This document shows, piece by piece, positions 25,346-37,631 of a DNA stretch of 64,000 nt. Source of the DNA: Paraescarpia echinospica (lineage: Eukaryota > Annelida > Polychaeta > Sabellida > Siboglinidae); assembly GCA_020002185.1 (NCBI GenBank), contig CM034544.1, positions 31,367,285 to 31,431,284 of the forward strand, written 5' to 3'. The position numbers were made by a program, and so were the translations under genes. How positions within the stretch are numbered: the first letter of the stretch is position 1; every line of letters starts with the position of its first letter. Below the pieces are notes generated by a model. The model did not search any database, was not told where the DNA came from, and worked only from the letters and a program-made list of their open reading frames with translations.

Positions 25346-26285
25346 GCTAAAAAGTATACATTATAATGACTGTTAACCGGTAGCTGATCCTGGGTAACAA
25401 ATATTCGACGTTCCTTTAAATGTTCGGGTGCTTCAAAGACTGAGTTAATATATATTTATCCTCTCACTTATATTACAACATTGGAGCTTAAATATGCTCT
25501 ACAAAATGACTACTATACAGCATCACGTCGATAAAATCATGGGAATTCATTTTAAATAAATAAGTAGTTTTAATTGTGAGTTTAATTATTGAAATTTATC
25601 TAGCATGTTTCGGTATTTAGCACTTTTGTTAATCGTTTGGTTTATCATTGCATATATCCGTAATTTTATTACACAGGTTTATTTATAGATATTGGGATTT
25701 TACTTGCTAACTTTTTTCTGATTTATTTCTCTTAAATACGAGTTTATGTTACTTAGACACTTGCCGGTTTTGCAAAAACCCATCAATGGGCATTAGTCCT
25801 GGATCTGACGGTGTAAAAATAAAGTTTATTGTTATTTTTACAAGTTTAACATACACTACTTTAACATGTACTAGCTTAACCTACACTTATTTAACCTGAA
25901 CTAGTTTTTATTTCTCCTCCATCAATTGAATGCGCGTGAACACTTGTGCGCTATAGTTACATGTCAGCTGAAAGAAGAAATGATTAAATACGGGTTTGAT
26001 CCTTTAACCTTTCACACCAATAAAACACGACCGTCAAGCCCCATTAGCAATACTAAAAGCGATAACGTTGTAGGATGATTCCTACATGTTTATATCAAAG
26101 CTTATGCTCTAATGTTGAATGACAGGGAATATATGCAATACATTTTGTTCTGGTAGGTTTCTTTTTCATAAAGTTTCGTATTTGCGTTGACACCAATGAA
26201 ATGCCATGCAGCTCGGAAGCGGTGCTTCTCCTGAGGCCTGTCTACGTGACGGAGACGGACAGCTGAAGGACGCCTGGGTATTTTG
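25346..26285. other. No gene recognised
   Basis: AT-rich unique DNA with no family motifs. Confidence 0.5.
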
Positions 26286-27840
26286 TTGATGGCAGAGGAT
26301 GGGAAGGATAAGTGGGAGAGGGTGGAAGGGAAGAGTGGAAGAGGGTAGAAGGGAAGGATGGGAGAGGATGGGAGGGAAGAGTGGGAGAGGGTGGGAGTGA
26401 AGGGTGGTACAGGGTAGAGTGGGTGAGGGTGGCAGGGAATGGTGGGAGGGAATAGTGGGAGAGGATGGTAAGGGAATGATGGGAGAGGTGGGAGAAGGTG
26501 GGAGGGACGAGTGGGAGAAAGAGAGCGGGAAGATTGGGAGAAGATGGGAGGGAAGAGCGGGAGCGGGTGAGAGAGGGTCGGAGGGAAAGGAGGAATGGAT
26601 TGGAGAGAACAATGGAAGAGGATGGAAGGGAAGTTGGAGTTAAATGTGGGGGAGGGTGGAAGGGAAGGGTGGGAGAGGATGGGAGGTAAGGGCGGGAGGG
26701 GGTGGGAGGGAAGATTGGTAGAGGGTAGGAGGGAAGCGTGGGGGAGGGTGGAAGGAAAGGGTGAGAGAGGATGGGAGGTAAGGGTGGGAGGAGATGGGAG
26801 GGAAGAGTGGTAGAGGGTGGGAGGGAAGAGTGGGAAAGGGTGGGAAGGAAGGGTTAGAGAGGATGGGAGGTAAGGGTGGGAGGAGGTGGGAGGGAAGAGT
26901 AGTAGAGGGTGGGAGGGTAGAGTAGGAAAGGGTGGGAAGGAAGGGTGGCAGAAGGTGGGAGGGAAGTGTGGGGGAAGTTGGGAGGGAAGAGTGGGAGAGC
27001 GTGGAAGAGAAGAGTGGGAGAGGATTGGAGGGAAGGGTGGGATATGGGTGGAGAGAAGAGTGGTAGAGGGTGGGAGGGAAGAGTGGTAGAGGGTGGGAGA
27101 GAAGAGTGGGAAAGGGTGGGAAGGAAGGGTGGCAGAAGGTGGGAGGGAAGTGTGGGGGGAGTTGAGAGGGAAGAGTGGGAGAGCGTGGAAGAGAAGAGTG
27201 GGAGAGGATTGGAGGGAAGGGTGGGATATGGGTGGAGAGAAGAGTGGTAGAGGGTGGGAGGGAAGAGTGGTAGATGGTGGGAGGTAAGGGAGGGAGAGGA
27301 TGGGAGGAAAGGGTGGGAGAGGGTGGGACAGAACAATGGGAGAGGGTGGAAGGGAAGAGTGGGGGTAGGAGGGAGGGAAGAGTGGGAGAGGATTGGAGAG
27401 AAGTGGGAGAGTGTGGGACAGAAAGGTGAGAGAGGATTGGAAGGAATAGTGGGAGAGGGTGGCAGGGATGTGTGGATGAGGGTGGGAGGGAAGGGTGGTA
27501 GAGGATGGGAGGGTAGAGTGGGAGAGGGTGGGCGGGAAGGGTGGGAGGTACGAGTGGGAGGGGTGGGAGGGAAGAGTGGGAGAGGGTGGGAGGGAAGGGT
27601 GGGAGGTACGAGTGGGAGGGGTGGGAGGGAAGAGTGGGAGAGGGTGGAAAGGAAGAGTGGGAGAGTGTGTGAGAGAAGAGTGTGGGAGAGGGTGGGATGT
27701 AAGGGTGGGAGAGGGTGGGAAGGAAGAGTGGGAGAAGGTGGGATGTAAGGGTGGGAGAGGGTGGGAGGGAAGAGTGGGAGATGGTGGAATGGAAGAGTGG
27801 GAGAGAGTGTGAGGGAAGAGTCGGAGAGCGTTGAAGGGAA
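26286..27840. repeat. Purine-only minisatellite (GGGAGAGGGT type), about 1.55 kb
   Basis: The plus strand is almost entirely G and A, with T at the unit boundaries and very little C. The basic unit is about 21-23 bp (GGGAGAGGGTGGGAGGGAAG plus GT-rich ends), with many variants and higher-order duplications, for example about 27000-27090 versus 27180-27270. Long frames on both strands (up to 357 codons, minus) are low-complexity artefacts. Confidence 0.96.
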
Positions 27841-28592
27841 AGGTGTACTGTTGTTAATTGCTGTCCGTGATATTTGCTCCATGGGTGGATGTAAGCTAGT
27901 TAAAATAAACGTAATAAAGATATTCAATTATAATTAAAATTGGGATGTGGTATCTGCAATACTTACTACAGTATCAAGACATATATTCACACATGTTAAG
28001 TAACATGATAGTGGTATAAGTGTAGCATTATCAGCCCTTTCTGTTGGGCATTTGTAATTAATTTAATTAAGTTAATTATCGACAATTAACAAGGATGTCG
28101 ACATGATAAAACGAACCATTAGTTATACATACCTGACAAGTTTAATATGAAAATAAAGTACAAGAGACTAATAAACATGTTCAACATTAAATAAAAATTG
28201 TATTGGTGACCTATTTTTTATTATTTCCTTATTCTAAACTAACGTTCAGACACATTTTAAGACATTTTGGTAATTATGTTATTTATTTTTGTACTCATTG
28301 AACAATCCTTTCTAAACATGAAAATGTGCATTATATATTGTTATGTACACGATAATGTATTTACAGGGTTCAACTAAAACACGTCATAGTAAGAGCAAGT
28401 GGTATAACTCATTGACACTAGCGTCTAGTTTTCTTTCCCCGATAGTTGAGAGATTTATTGTAAACATTTATTATGAACTATATAAGTTATTTAATTTGTT
28501 TACATAACAGTTGGCGTTGTTGCGGAGTGGAATAGGTAGAGCGCTTCTGTTGATAGACAGCTTTATATGTACATAGGCCTACATGCATTATC

Positions 28593-28631
<39 letters not shown>

Positions 28632-29159
28632 AATGCATTATAGCAGTGTCGCCCTCTGGCGAATCGCTCCTATGTACTTTCTAAAGTTAGAGAATGGCGT
28701 AGGCTTCTACGTCTTATTAGCTTGACAACAATTACTTGTTAAAGGGTCTGCATGACGGATATCTTTTATTAACGTACATGAAGCTATTTGGGGTTCCCGT
28801 ATTTGTTTTTGTTCGTATAAAAGTATATTTAACTTAGCAGTATTAAGCTGGTAAATGTTTTAACATATATTGCTGTAGTCTAGTTACAGTAGAAATGATT
28901 TAAAACGGAACTATACAGCAGATCTTCTGAAATATACTTTTGTTGTTTACTTATGTCGGTTACTGTTTAATGTTATATATTTTTTTATGTCACGAACAAT
29001 AGCCAGATGTGTAGTAAAACAATTCTGTTAATATTTTGTTAATATTTTGTTTCATCACCACATTGTGTTGTTGACGTTATCAATATTAATTAATTGTAAA
29101 TAAACATAGTAGTATTGCCGCGTAACAAAAGTTGTATAGTTGTGTTACTTACTTACTTA
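27841..29159. other. No gene; SINE-head fragment and (TA)n tract
   Basis: About 28508-28555 on the plus strand resembles the tRNA-like head of SINE family B ('ggtagagcgcttctgttga'). A (TA)n tract follows at about 28596-28627. A TTAC tetranucleotide run (29147-29160) is the tail of the LINE fragment to the right. Confidence 0.5.
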
Positions 29160-29335
29160 CTATCCGTTACGCTCTCTGGCGTTTATGGCAGCAACGAAGT
29201 TCCTCCACCTCTGTCTGTCTCCGACCATTGGCTGTATGGTGCCCCAGCTGTGGTTTATGTCCCTCAGCTCCGCTTCCACATTTCTCCTCCGTGTTGTTTT
29301 TGGACGCTCACTTTTCCGCTTAGCGGTCAATACTC
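29160..29335 (-). pseudogene. 3'-terminal fragment of a LINE reverse transcriptase ORF
   Basis: The minus strand reads, in one frame to a TAG at 29160-29162, a sequence with the usual LINE ORF2 C-terminus: 'KRKSERPKTTRRRNVEAELR', then 'HSWGTIQPMVGDRQRWRNFV' followed by a short tail. The stop is followed at once by TAAG repeats, a plausible element tail. The 5' part is absent, as in target-primed truncation. No RT core remains. Confidence 0.75.
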
Positions 29336-29734
29336 GCGTTACCGCAGTTCTAATAAATTAAAAAAAGGTATTGCGTTTCTATTGGCTCAAACCGTTATCT
29401 ACTGACACCAACATTTCGTATGGGACATGCCATATGTTTTGTACAAAATGCCGCCATTCAAGCCAATAGTTAGTATCCAGCGGATTCAACTGACGTGACA
29501 TGGTTGCTGACATAGTACTCTCCACGCTACCAACGTCTGACGTCCACAATGGTGTCTATGTGCATTACATATTTTCCATTCGATAGATGGCGTCACTCAT
29601 GTTCGTCCACCGTGTATCCTGCAGTATAGGGGTGAGGGTCAGGTATCGAACCACTCGTTCTGTTCTTTCTAACCACCCCAATCGTTTCATATCCCCCGCA
29701 TCATGCAACTTCCACTATTGACTACGGCATTCTC
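29336..29734. other. No gene recognised
   Basis: No coding signal. This is possibly the junction between two LINE insertions. Confidence 0.4.
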
Positions 29735-30860
29735 TTTGACCTGCGCCCTTGATGTTTTCCGCGTCTGTTTTCTTTGAAACACTGCCTGCGCCCGTCTTTT
29801 CCAAGTGACTTGTCCATTTCATATCAACAATCAATCTTCTCGTCCGGCTGCATTGAATCCCAGCCTCTTTCTCAGATAGTTCATAATTTTTCTGTCCATT
29901 CTCTTTGTTTTTGTCATTCTTCGAACCCGTTTCACAAATTAGCAGCTTCTGTTGTTCTGTCAGCTCCAGTGTATCCTGACCACGCATGCGTGCCGGTGTA
30001 ATGCACAGCCTCAGGACGACTTTGTCTTTCAGCTTTATCGAAATAATTATTGTTCTATCTATCATGACCCCCTCTACCTACGTACCCGCATCTCTACCTC
30101 TGCATGTCTATACTCCGTAATTATTCACCCAAGGTACACACATCCATACTCTTGAATTCCTTCCCGTCCAACCTGATGATCAATTACATCCGTACTCTTG
30201 AACTCCTTCCCGTCCAACCTGATGTTCAGTTCCTCTCTCTGGTATTCAACCCGCATCACTTGTGTCCTCTCCAGGCTCATTCTCAGTCCACGCTTCTTTG
30301 ACAACCCGTTCAATTATCCCCAACACGTATTGTTTTCTGCACGCATTTGTGGCCATATCGTCTACACACATCGTCTTCTTAAAACATAATTCGTGCTGGT
30401 CTTCCGTGCTCCATCATAACGATACACTGTAAACATCTAAGGGCCCTTCGTCATTATCTCCGATGCTATTTGGGAATTCTTCGACATCACAGATCCACGC
30501 ACAACTATTTCTTTTGTTATCTTATACGTTACTTCCACCATACCAGCTTCTGGTTGTGGTACGCTAATACATATATCCCTGTTGCCGCCAACACTATCTC
30601 TTCCGATTATTTCATAGGCCTATTTCACCCTTCCATCTCCAGTATCGTCTCTACCTGCTGACAGCCGTCTTAATACAAACATCCCATCAGTGTTTTCCGC
30701 TGTGTTTTCGGAATCACTGTTGTTCTTCACCCAATTTTTGGCCCTTCGAATCCACCTATTCATCCACGAAATTTTACCAGCTTCATGATGTGACTTAGAA
30801 GTGAGTAATCTGTATTTCCCTGGATCTTGCACATATCCATTCATCTTCCACATAGGGATA
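29735..30860 (-). pseudogene. Decayed LINE ORF2 (reverse transcriptase), minus strand
   Basis: Read right to left on the minus strand, pieces in shifting frames follow a LINE RT. First comes a 'KYRLLTSKSHHEAGKISW...WIRRAKNW' block (thumb of the 'NYRGISLLS...GK' region, altered), then 'FVLRRL' and 'AYEIIGRDSVGG' (the A-motif side). Next come 'RVEYQREELNIRLDGKEF' with 'GCVYLG', and 'RGQDTLELTEQQKLLICETG' (C-terminal connection). A local duplication around 30130-30220 repeats the 'DGKEF' codons. The catalytic DD region near 30370 is only partly readable. Several frameshifts and stops make it inactive. The family resembles widely dispersed invertebrate LINEs with the 'YQREELNIRLDGKE' signature. 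Confidence 0.7.
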
Positions 30861-31036
30861 ATTTTTGTATTCTTTCTTCTGGTTCTTTACTTTGCAACAT
30901 CCGTGTATTCAGCAACCGCTTTGCAGGCTGCAGTCTCTCTGCAGCCATTGTCATCACCACACGCATCTCATCGATACCAGTCGCTCATTTTTTCCACAAA
31001 TTTGTGGTTCCGGTTTCCATCTTTGTATCAGCAATA
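30861..31036. other. No gene recognised
   Basis: Short gap between the LINE remnant and the 34-bp array. Confidence 0.4.
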
Positions 31037-31512
31037 TCGGCTAGCTCCACATTATCTTCTACATGCGATATCGGCTAACTCCACATTATCTTCTACATAC
31101 GATATCGGCTAGCTCCACATTATCTTCTAAATACGATATCGGCTAGCTCCACATTATCTTCTACATGCGATATCGACTAGCTCCACATTATCTTCTACAT
31201 ACGATATCGGCTAGCTCCACATTATCTTCTACATACGATATCGGCTAGCTCCATATTATCTTCTACATGCGATATCGGCTAGCTCCACATTATCTTCTAC
31301 ATACGATATCGGCTAGCTCCACATTATCTTCTACATACGATATCGGCTAGCTCCACATTAACTTCTACATACGATATCGGCTAGCTCCACATTATCTTCT
31401 ACATACGATATCGGCTAGCCCCACATTATCTTCTACATGCGATATCGGCTAGCTCCACATTATCTTCTACATACGATATCGGCTAGCTCCACATTATCTT
31501 CTACATACGATG
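31037..31512. repeat. 34-bp tandem repeat, about 14 copies
   Basis: Units are built on 'gatatcggctagctccacat' followed by 'tatcttctac', and alternate catacgatat / catgcgatat variants. Copies are very similar to one another. Confidence 0.95.
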
Positions 31513-31677
31513 GTAATTTCAGATCGTTATTATTTCCAGTCTGGTTCAGCAGCTCTTTGATGGAGATTTCGCAAACCTTCAACACTGCCTCTTGTTATGT
31601 TACTAACTTTCCTTTTCGATTCTTGATAACTATATCACCCTTCACGTCCTTACTGTAATCAACCTTTTCTCGGACCA

Positions 31678-31678
31678 T

Positions 31679-31730
<52 letters not shown>

Positions 31731-31731
31731 T
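31678..31731. repeat. (TA)n microsatellite at a LINE 3' end
   Basis: Two TA runs joined by TTATAT. It follows directly after the 3' end of the minus-strand LINE fragment at 31739-32060. Confidence 0.9.
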
Positions 31732-31738
31732 TGTGGGC

Positions 31739-32060
31739 GTCCGTCAGTCTCGAGAGACTCTGGAACAGCGTCTACTATTGCTTAGGAGACGCACTCTAGA
31801 GTGCCAGTCTCCGTTGCACTGGATGCACATGAAGTCTGTCTCAGTTTGGGCAGAGACATGGCTGCCTTTCCTCCAGGCTCTCCTCTGATCTGCAAGTTGT
31901 CGGAGCCTATTCTCTCTCCTCGCAAGGCCCTTGTTCAGCTCCTGCCTCCTCCGGCTCCGATCCGTAGCTATTTCTTCCCACCTGTGTGTGTCGATGTTTA
32001 AGCGCTTTCAGATCACGCTTGCAGGCTTCCTTGAAGCGGAGATGGGGGCGTCCACTGCCA
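31739..32060 (-). pseudogene. LINE ORF2 C-terminus with zinc-knuckle-like tail
   Basis: The minus strand encodes 'GRPHLRFKEACKRDLKALKH', then after a frameshift 'ATDRSRRRQELNKGLARREN', then 'CIQCNGDWHSRVRLLSNSRR' ending C-S-R-V-S-R-D and TGA. The Cys-x2-Cys...His-Ser-Arg...Arg-Arg-Cys tail is characteristic of a group of animal LINEs. It is 5'-truncated and frameshifted. Its left (3') end runs within about 10 bases into (TA)n; its right end abuts the oppositely oriented LINE starting at 32062. Confidence 0.78.
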
Positions 32061-32061
32061 C

Positions 32062-33571
32062 TATATATTATACAGGAACTTGATAAATCGGTTACTCCAA
32101 TAAATATATACCTTGATTTATCAAAAGCATTTCACACAATTGATCACAATATATTGGTACAGAAGTTAAATTACTATGGATTAAATGACAAGGCTCTGGA
32201 CCTTTGTAAGAGTTATTTACAAAATCGTAAGCAGTACATAGAAATTGAAAATGTAAACTCTAAGGAAATAGTCATCAACACTGGTGTCCCTCAAGGTTCA
32301 ATTTTAGGGCCACTCTTATTTGTTATATATATAAATGATATAGCACTTTCTAGTGACCTTTTCAAATTCATAACGTATGCTGACGACACCACCCTTACTA
32401 GTACACTAAATACATTTAACGATTCAGAAGGCCAAATGCGAAGTGAAAATATTAACAAAGAACTAACAAAGATTAACAATTGGTTAAAAGCTAATAAGCT
32501 GTTACTAAATGCCAAAAAAAGTAAATTCATGATTTTTCATATGCCTTAAAAGAAAGTAGAATACCCTTTGTTACAAATAGATGGGGCACACATTGAATGT
32601 GTAAATGATTTCAATTTTTTTAGGTATCACAATAAATAACCATTTAAACTGGCAGGGTCATACATACAAAATAGCAAATGAAATATATAAAACACAATAG
32701 GCATACTAAATAAACTTAAACACTTTTTACCACCTAATACATTATATATTATGTACAATGTTCTTATTCTCCCTTACATTAATTATGGCTTACTTTTATG
32801 GGGTCATTAGGTACATCGAATTTTCAAATTACAGAAAAAAAGCAATACGAATAATATCCTTAAGTAAATACAATGCTCACACAAGTCCTATTTCTAAAAG
32901 ACTTCAGTTGCTAAAGTTGGATGACTTTTATAAAATCCAACAATTAAAATTTTACTATAAACTAATTAACAATTGTTTACCCTACCACGTCAATGTTTTT
33001 TTCCAAACACACACATCTATGATATTCATCAGCACTGCTCACGTGAAAGAAATAATATGTATATGTCCAGATTCAAACATGAATGTGCAAAAACATGCAC
33101 TAGACACAACATAGTAGAGACAGCAAACAATATACCAAGTAGTATCATTAATAAAATTTGCACCCTCAGTCTATATGGTTTTTCAACATACACAAAATAC
33201 TTTTTAATTTTTAATTATTATTTTAATTAGTATTCATAATTGCTTTATTTGTAATTTGTAGTACGTATTGAAATGTATACCTAAGTAGCCATATGTACGT
33301 CAATCTGTACAAGAGTACATATAATCAGTCCTTGTATTATGTATGTATGTTGATACACTGAGTAATTATCAACTGTAAAACAAGTCATATGCTATTCTTA
33401 TTTGTGACATGTAAATTTTGTTGTTTGTTTATATTTATGAGGTGGCTCCTGTGCTAGCGATATTATATATCTTAATGGGAGTCACCCGGCCTTATCTATA
33501 ACTTACATTATTCATTGTATATGTATCGTGCTTATAGGTCAAATAAATTTATTCTGAGTTCTGAGTTCTAT
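32062..33571 (+). pseudogene. 5'-truncated CR1/L2-like LINE: reverse transcriptase and 3' UTR
   Basis: The RT core is clear. It has 'INIYLDLSKAFHTIDHNIL' (motif A region, usual F-D altered to F-H), 'GVPQGSILGPLLFVIYINDI' (motif B) and 'ITYADDTTLT' (motif C catalytic YADD), then 'NWLKANKLLLNAKKSKFM'. The frame stops at TAA 32547-32549, but homology continues ('EYPLLQIDGAHIECVNDF') and, after frameshifts near 32621 and 32697, runs through the C-terminal region ('AIRIISLSKYNAHTSPISKR') to about 33220. A 3' UTR ends in AAATAAATTT and a short (TTCTGAG)n tail near 33550-33570, the kind of tail CR1/L2 elements carry. It lacks the endonuclease half and is not functional. Confidence 0.88.
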
Positions 33572-34497
33572 ATCGATTTTCCCCGCGATACATGGCGACA
33601 ACCAACCCACCACCCACTACCCACCACCCACTACCCACCACCCACCACCCACCACCCACAAAAGCGATATACAGCGACGAAGGCGATTGCTTTGAGACGG
33701 TCCTCGATTGGCGGATGACTTTCCACACTGCGCAGTGTTTGATACAGTAACGAGATATCATTCAAGTAGGAAAAAAATTGATCACAAGATGGATGTTTCC
33801 AAATAGTAGACGGTGATTTGTCTTCATAGCTGTCTTCTTCTGGGTGGCAGATACACGTTTTGTATTACTATTAATAACATTCGATATTCGATCAATGTAA
33901 GCGTTCTAGACGGGTGTACATAAATAAGCTTCCTTGCAAGCTAACTAGTGCGCCCGCTTTTACGTACAGAGAGCACATTCGCACACATGCACAACACGCA
34001 TAAGTATAGGCACAACACACGCGGGCACCAAAATAAACGCATGTAGTACGTAACCTATTTGGGTTTGTTCAATGCACCGTAACAATATTTTGGAAGGTGG
34101 TGTGTCGAAGGTGTCCGAAGCTAGTCCAGGCCAAGATGTGTCTATCGTGCGACCGACATAGTTCTTTCGCACTGACTCTAGGCTTAGCTCCAACAATTTT
34201 CCCCACCAATAAAATCATTATAAATATTGACATCGGAACTTGGTAAATAATTGGGGGGGGGGCTGATGTTCACCAATAACCTCCAATGGCAACCCGTTTG
34301 AGAATCACCAAAAACCTCCATTTCCATCCCTAGAGGCTCTCCAAAAACCTCCGAGATTGCATACAACCGCTCATTACGTCCTCTGAGCCGAGCGCCAAGT
34401 TCCGTCAAAGTATAGTCAGTGGTGGGTAATGACAGATGCTTCCAGTCGGATGTCATTGTTTTATCATCATCACTCTGGCCCACTATTGTCTCCACTA
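33572..34497. other. No supported gene; (CCACCCACTA)n tract
   Basis: A C/A-rich repeat lies at about 33599-33658. A 106-codon minus frame (34184-34504) partly derives from a repeated 'ccaaaaacctcc' word and has no family motif. A run of nine G lies near 34252. Confidence 0.5.
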
Positions 34498-34836
34498 CTC
34501 TCACTCACTCACTCACTCACTCACTCACTCACTCACTCACTCACTCACTCACTCACTCACTCACTCACTCACTCACTCACTCACTCACTCACTCACTCAC
34601 TCACTCACTCACTCACTCACTCACTCGCTCGCTCACTCACTCACTCACTCACTCACTCACTCACTCACTCACTCACTCACTCACTCACTCACTCACTCAC
34701 TCACTCACTCACTCACTCACTCACTCATGCACTCAAACAATTAATTAATCAATCAATCAATCAATCAAGCAAACAATCAATCAATCAATTGATCAATCAA
34801 TCAGTCAATCCCCCACCCATTCACTCAGTAACTCAT

Positions 34837-34905
<69 letters not shown>
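34498..34905. repeat. (ACTC)n, (AATC)n and (CT)n compound microsatellite
   Basis: About 230 bp of ACTC, then about 80 bp of AATC-type units, then about 68 bp of CT. Read on the minus strand it follows the 3' end of a LINE fragment. Confidence 0.97.
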
Positions 34906-34908
<3 letters not shown>

Positions 34909-35265
34909 GATCAATCTCAATCTCTCTCCCACTCCTCGTCGCTCTGAAGGAGGCATACAACACTTCTATAAGGGAAAGCCAGTACTGTCAATCTGCATCC
35001 TGCCTGGCGATGGTGTACGGAAGGCTGCGTGATTTCGCTTCTTTCCCACGGTCCTTTGCCATGTTTTCTTGGGGTGACCTTGCAATCAGTTGTGCAACTC
35101 ACGGTTGTTTTAGGCTTCGAGTCAGGGAATATTTGGCGCACGTGCCCTAGTCTTCTATTTATCTGTCGTCTGTCGAATCTTCCGAAGATACTACTCGAGA
35201 AGGTATGTAGCATTGTGTGAAGATGCGCAATAAAGAGGTTCTCCGGTTCTTCTATTTTAGTCACT
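34906..35265 (-). pseudogene. LINE ORF2 C-terminal fragment ending in (GA)n
   Basis: The minus strand shows, across frameshifts, 'INRRLGHVRQIFPDSK' (compare the LINE 'RWLGHV.RM.DSR' block), 'GHPKKTWQRTVGKEAKSRS' and 'WLSLIEVLYASFRATRSG', the usual order of a LINE C-terminus. The last frame runs on into the (GA)n tract, so the microsatellite abuts the element's 3' end. The 5' part is missing. A 115-codon minus frame over the same bases mixes reading frames and is not a separate gene. Confidence 0.65.
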
Positions 35266-37631
35266 AGGCAGTGGCAACGGTATCTTCGATTCCTGGTAGT
35301 GTCACGTATCGACTATTCATGCAAACCCATTAGCACAAATGTTTTTTTTATAATTTGCTCAATCGGTCAATCATAGCGATTCATTACAGTTTCCCTGTGC
35401 GCCTTTTCTTGCATGGAGGGATGTTGAATACACTACAACAGCTGAAACGACATTATTGTAAATACATCGCTTATGCTTTTTTCTAATTCACGCACGAAAA
35501 CAAGATAGTCTAAATGTTATAGTCGAACACCTTTGACTGCACCATATCTAAAACCATATTGCTATGACAATGCTTGGTACCCAAAATAGTACCACAAAAA
35601 GTATACAATAAGTAACTAGTAAACTGTTGCTGACCGTCAAGCCGCAAGGGGCGGGCCTGACACACATATGCTTTCGTTGAAGCAATACATTTATCGGCGA
35701 GCCGTCAACCATCAAACCATTTTCAGTGGGTGTCTCTCATATCACAATGTGTTGACCAGCATTCTTAATTCGACAGAAACAATGGGTGACGATGACCAGG
35801 TCAATTTGTTATTCTTATAAGTGTCAATTAGGTCGTACTTGCTCCGTAAGTACTGCCAAGTACAAAGAACACGCGAGAAGAAACACGGTCAATAACTGTT
35901 CCAAGGACAAACGAGATTGGTGATTTTGTGGACGCTGCGTCACTGTTACGCCGAATCACTAATCGCCACTTAGTAGACCATCAGTGATGTAGCAGCCTAA
36001 GGGGCCATGACAACACACCAATGATCACCTGTCTTCAGTATATTTTTCAACTTCGATGAGAGAACATACTTTATACCTTTTGGAGAGAAACAGTGTCGCA
36101 CGATCCGACACGAAGCGTCAGTAAACACCGATCCCACTGAAATAAACGTAATTTACAATGTGAGCCAGTAATGTTTTGAGATTAGCCCTCGGTCAATATC
36201 TTTCTTTCGCCAAATTGAACTTGGCGTCTTGTCAATAATAGCGTTTACTCAGTCAATGTGACATTGTCAAATTTGCTTGAATGATTTTTCGGAAACCACT
36301 GGTTCCGGGAAGTAAATTCTTCCATTACTGGAAAGTATCCAGACTGTCTGCTTGTTTAAATCGACATCACAATGACGTCTTTGTAATGGAAAAGGTCAGC
36401 CGAAGTGCAGCCGCAACACTGGTCGAAGTTTCAGCTGTTGACTGTTTACCTCCGCGCGGAATGGACGCAGACAGCTGATTTATCTCACACATTATTTGTC
36501 AGCACATATGTTTTTCTTTTACCTCTACAATTCTTCTTCTTTTTCTATGCTTTCCTTTTCTGTATTTTTTCTTTCACCCCCTTCTGCTTATTCTTCTTAA
36601 CCGCTCTCTTTTTATTGTTCCCCATCTATTTCTTTTACTTGTACCTCAGTTAATTATTCTTATTTTTTATGTTTTCTTAAATTTTTCGTTATCTAATTCA
36701 TCTTATTTCCTTCTTATTGTTCTTGTTCATATTATTATTATTATTATTATTATTCTTTTTCGTCAGTTCGTATTTTGAGCAGCTTTTTCATACAAATAAC
36801 TGTCTGTTACGTCACTTACTACTTAATTCTCAATCCATTACATGTCCAATGATCGCCATTGCTCGTCTCCGTAAAAATCGTACACAACACTTGTTGTAGC
36901 TAAGTACAGCTCCATACCGGTAAGTGAACCACTACAACGTGGAATGACACAGTTTGCCCAATGTTCGAAACAACAACACGACGATACGGATCCGGAATGT
37001 ATTGGCTGGGAGATCGAAACCGTAACCACTTCGACACAACGTCAGTTTCGCATTGATGGACTTGACGTTGTGTAAGCGTGCTAGCATGCCCTGTAAGGTG
37101 ATTCAAAGGTTAGTTGTTTTTGTTTCTAATTTCGCCAGTTGGATTACTGCTTTGTTCAGACAACTGCACCAAAACAAGCGTCATTAAGAACACGTGCTAG
37201 GTACTTTACGTTGATACATGGAATGGCGTAAATATATGCTCCCACAATGTCAGACAGTTCATCGGCAGCGGTGAACTTAAGAAGATTGATTGAATGCGAC
37301 GCAAAACTATGCAATTATTTCACTGATGCGTCGTAAAGCACATACACCTGCCCAGCTTGAGTTTCTTTAACATGCGCGGTTGACTTACCTTGAGTAGCTT
37401 TCATTAACGTATCGCATTACGTAGGTATCCCGTCAAAAGCAATCTGCCACACGTACATTAATTCAGTGAAAGGACATGTTGGGAGAATGCACTCACGTCA
37501 CTAGACCTCCTCTCATATAATCAATGTCTTGAAAGAAAATAGACATCAGAGTGCCTCGAAGAAAATATGTGTGGCACGGTGAGAGTGGGTGAGAGAAAAA
37601 CGCACAGACATATAACTACAATAGAGTATTT
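35266..37631. other. No gene; pyrimidine-rich stretch 36505-36760
   Basis: Plus-strand T/C-rich sequence with a (TTA)n run near 36733-36754 opens Phe/Leu-rich frames that I regard as artefacts. Weakly SINE-like words occur around 36900-37110 ('cccaatgttcgaaac', 'ggagatcgaaaccg') but are too decayed to place. Confidence 0.45.

Noticed and set aside
26854..27927. A 357-codon minus-strand frame rich in Pro, Ser and Leu
   Set aside because: It is the complement of the purine-only minisatellite and has only repeat periodicity.
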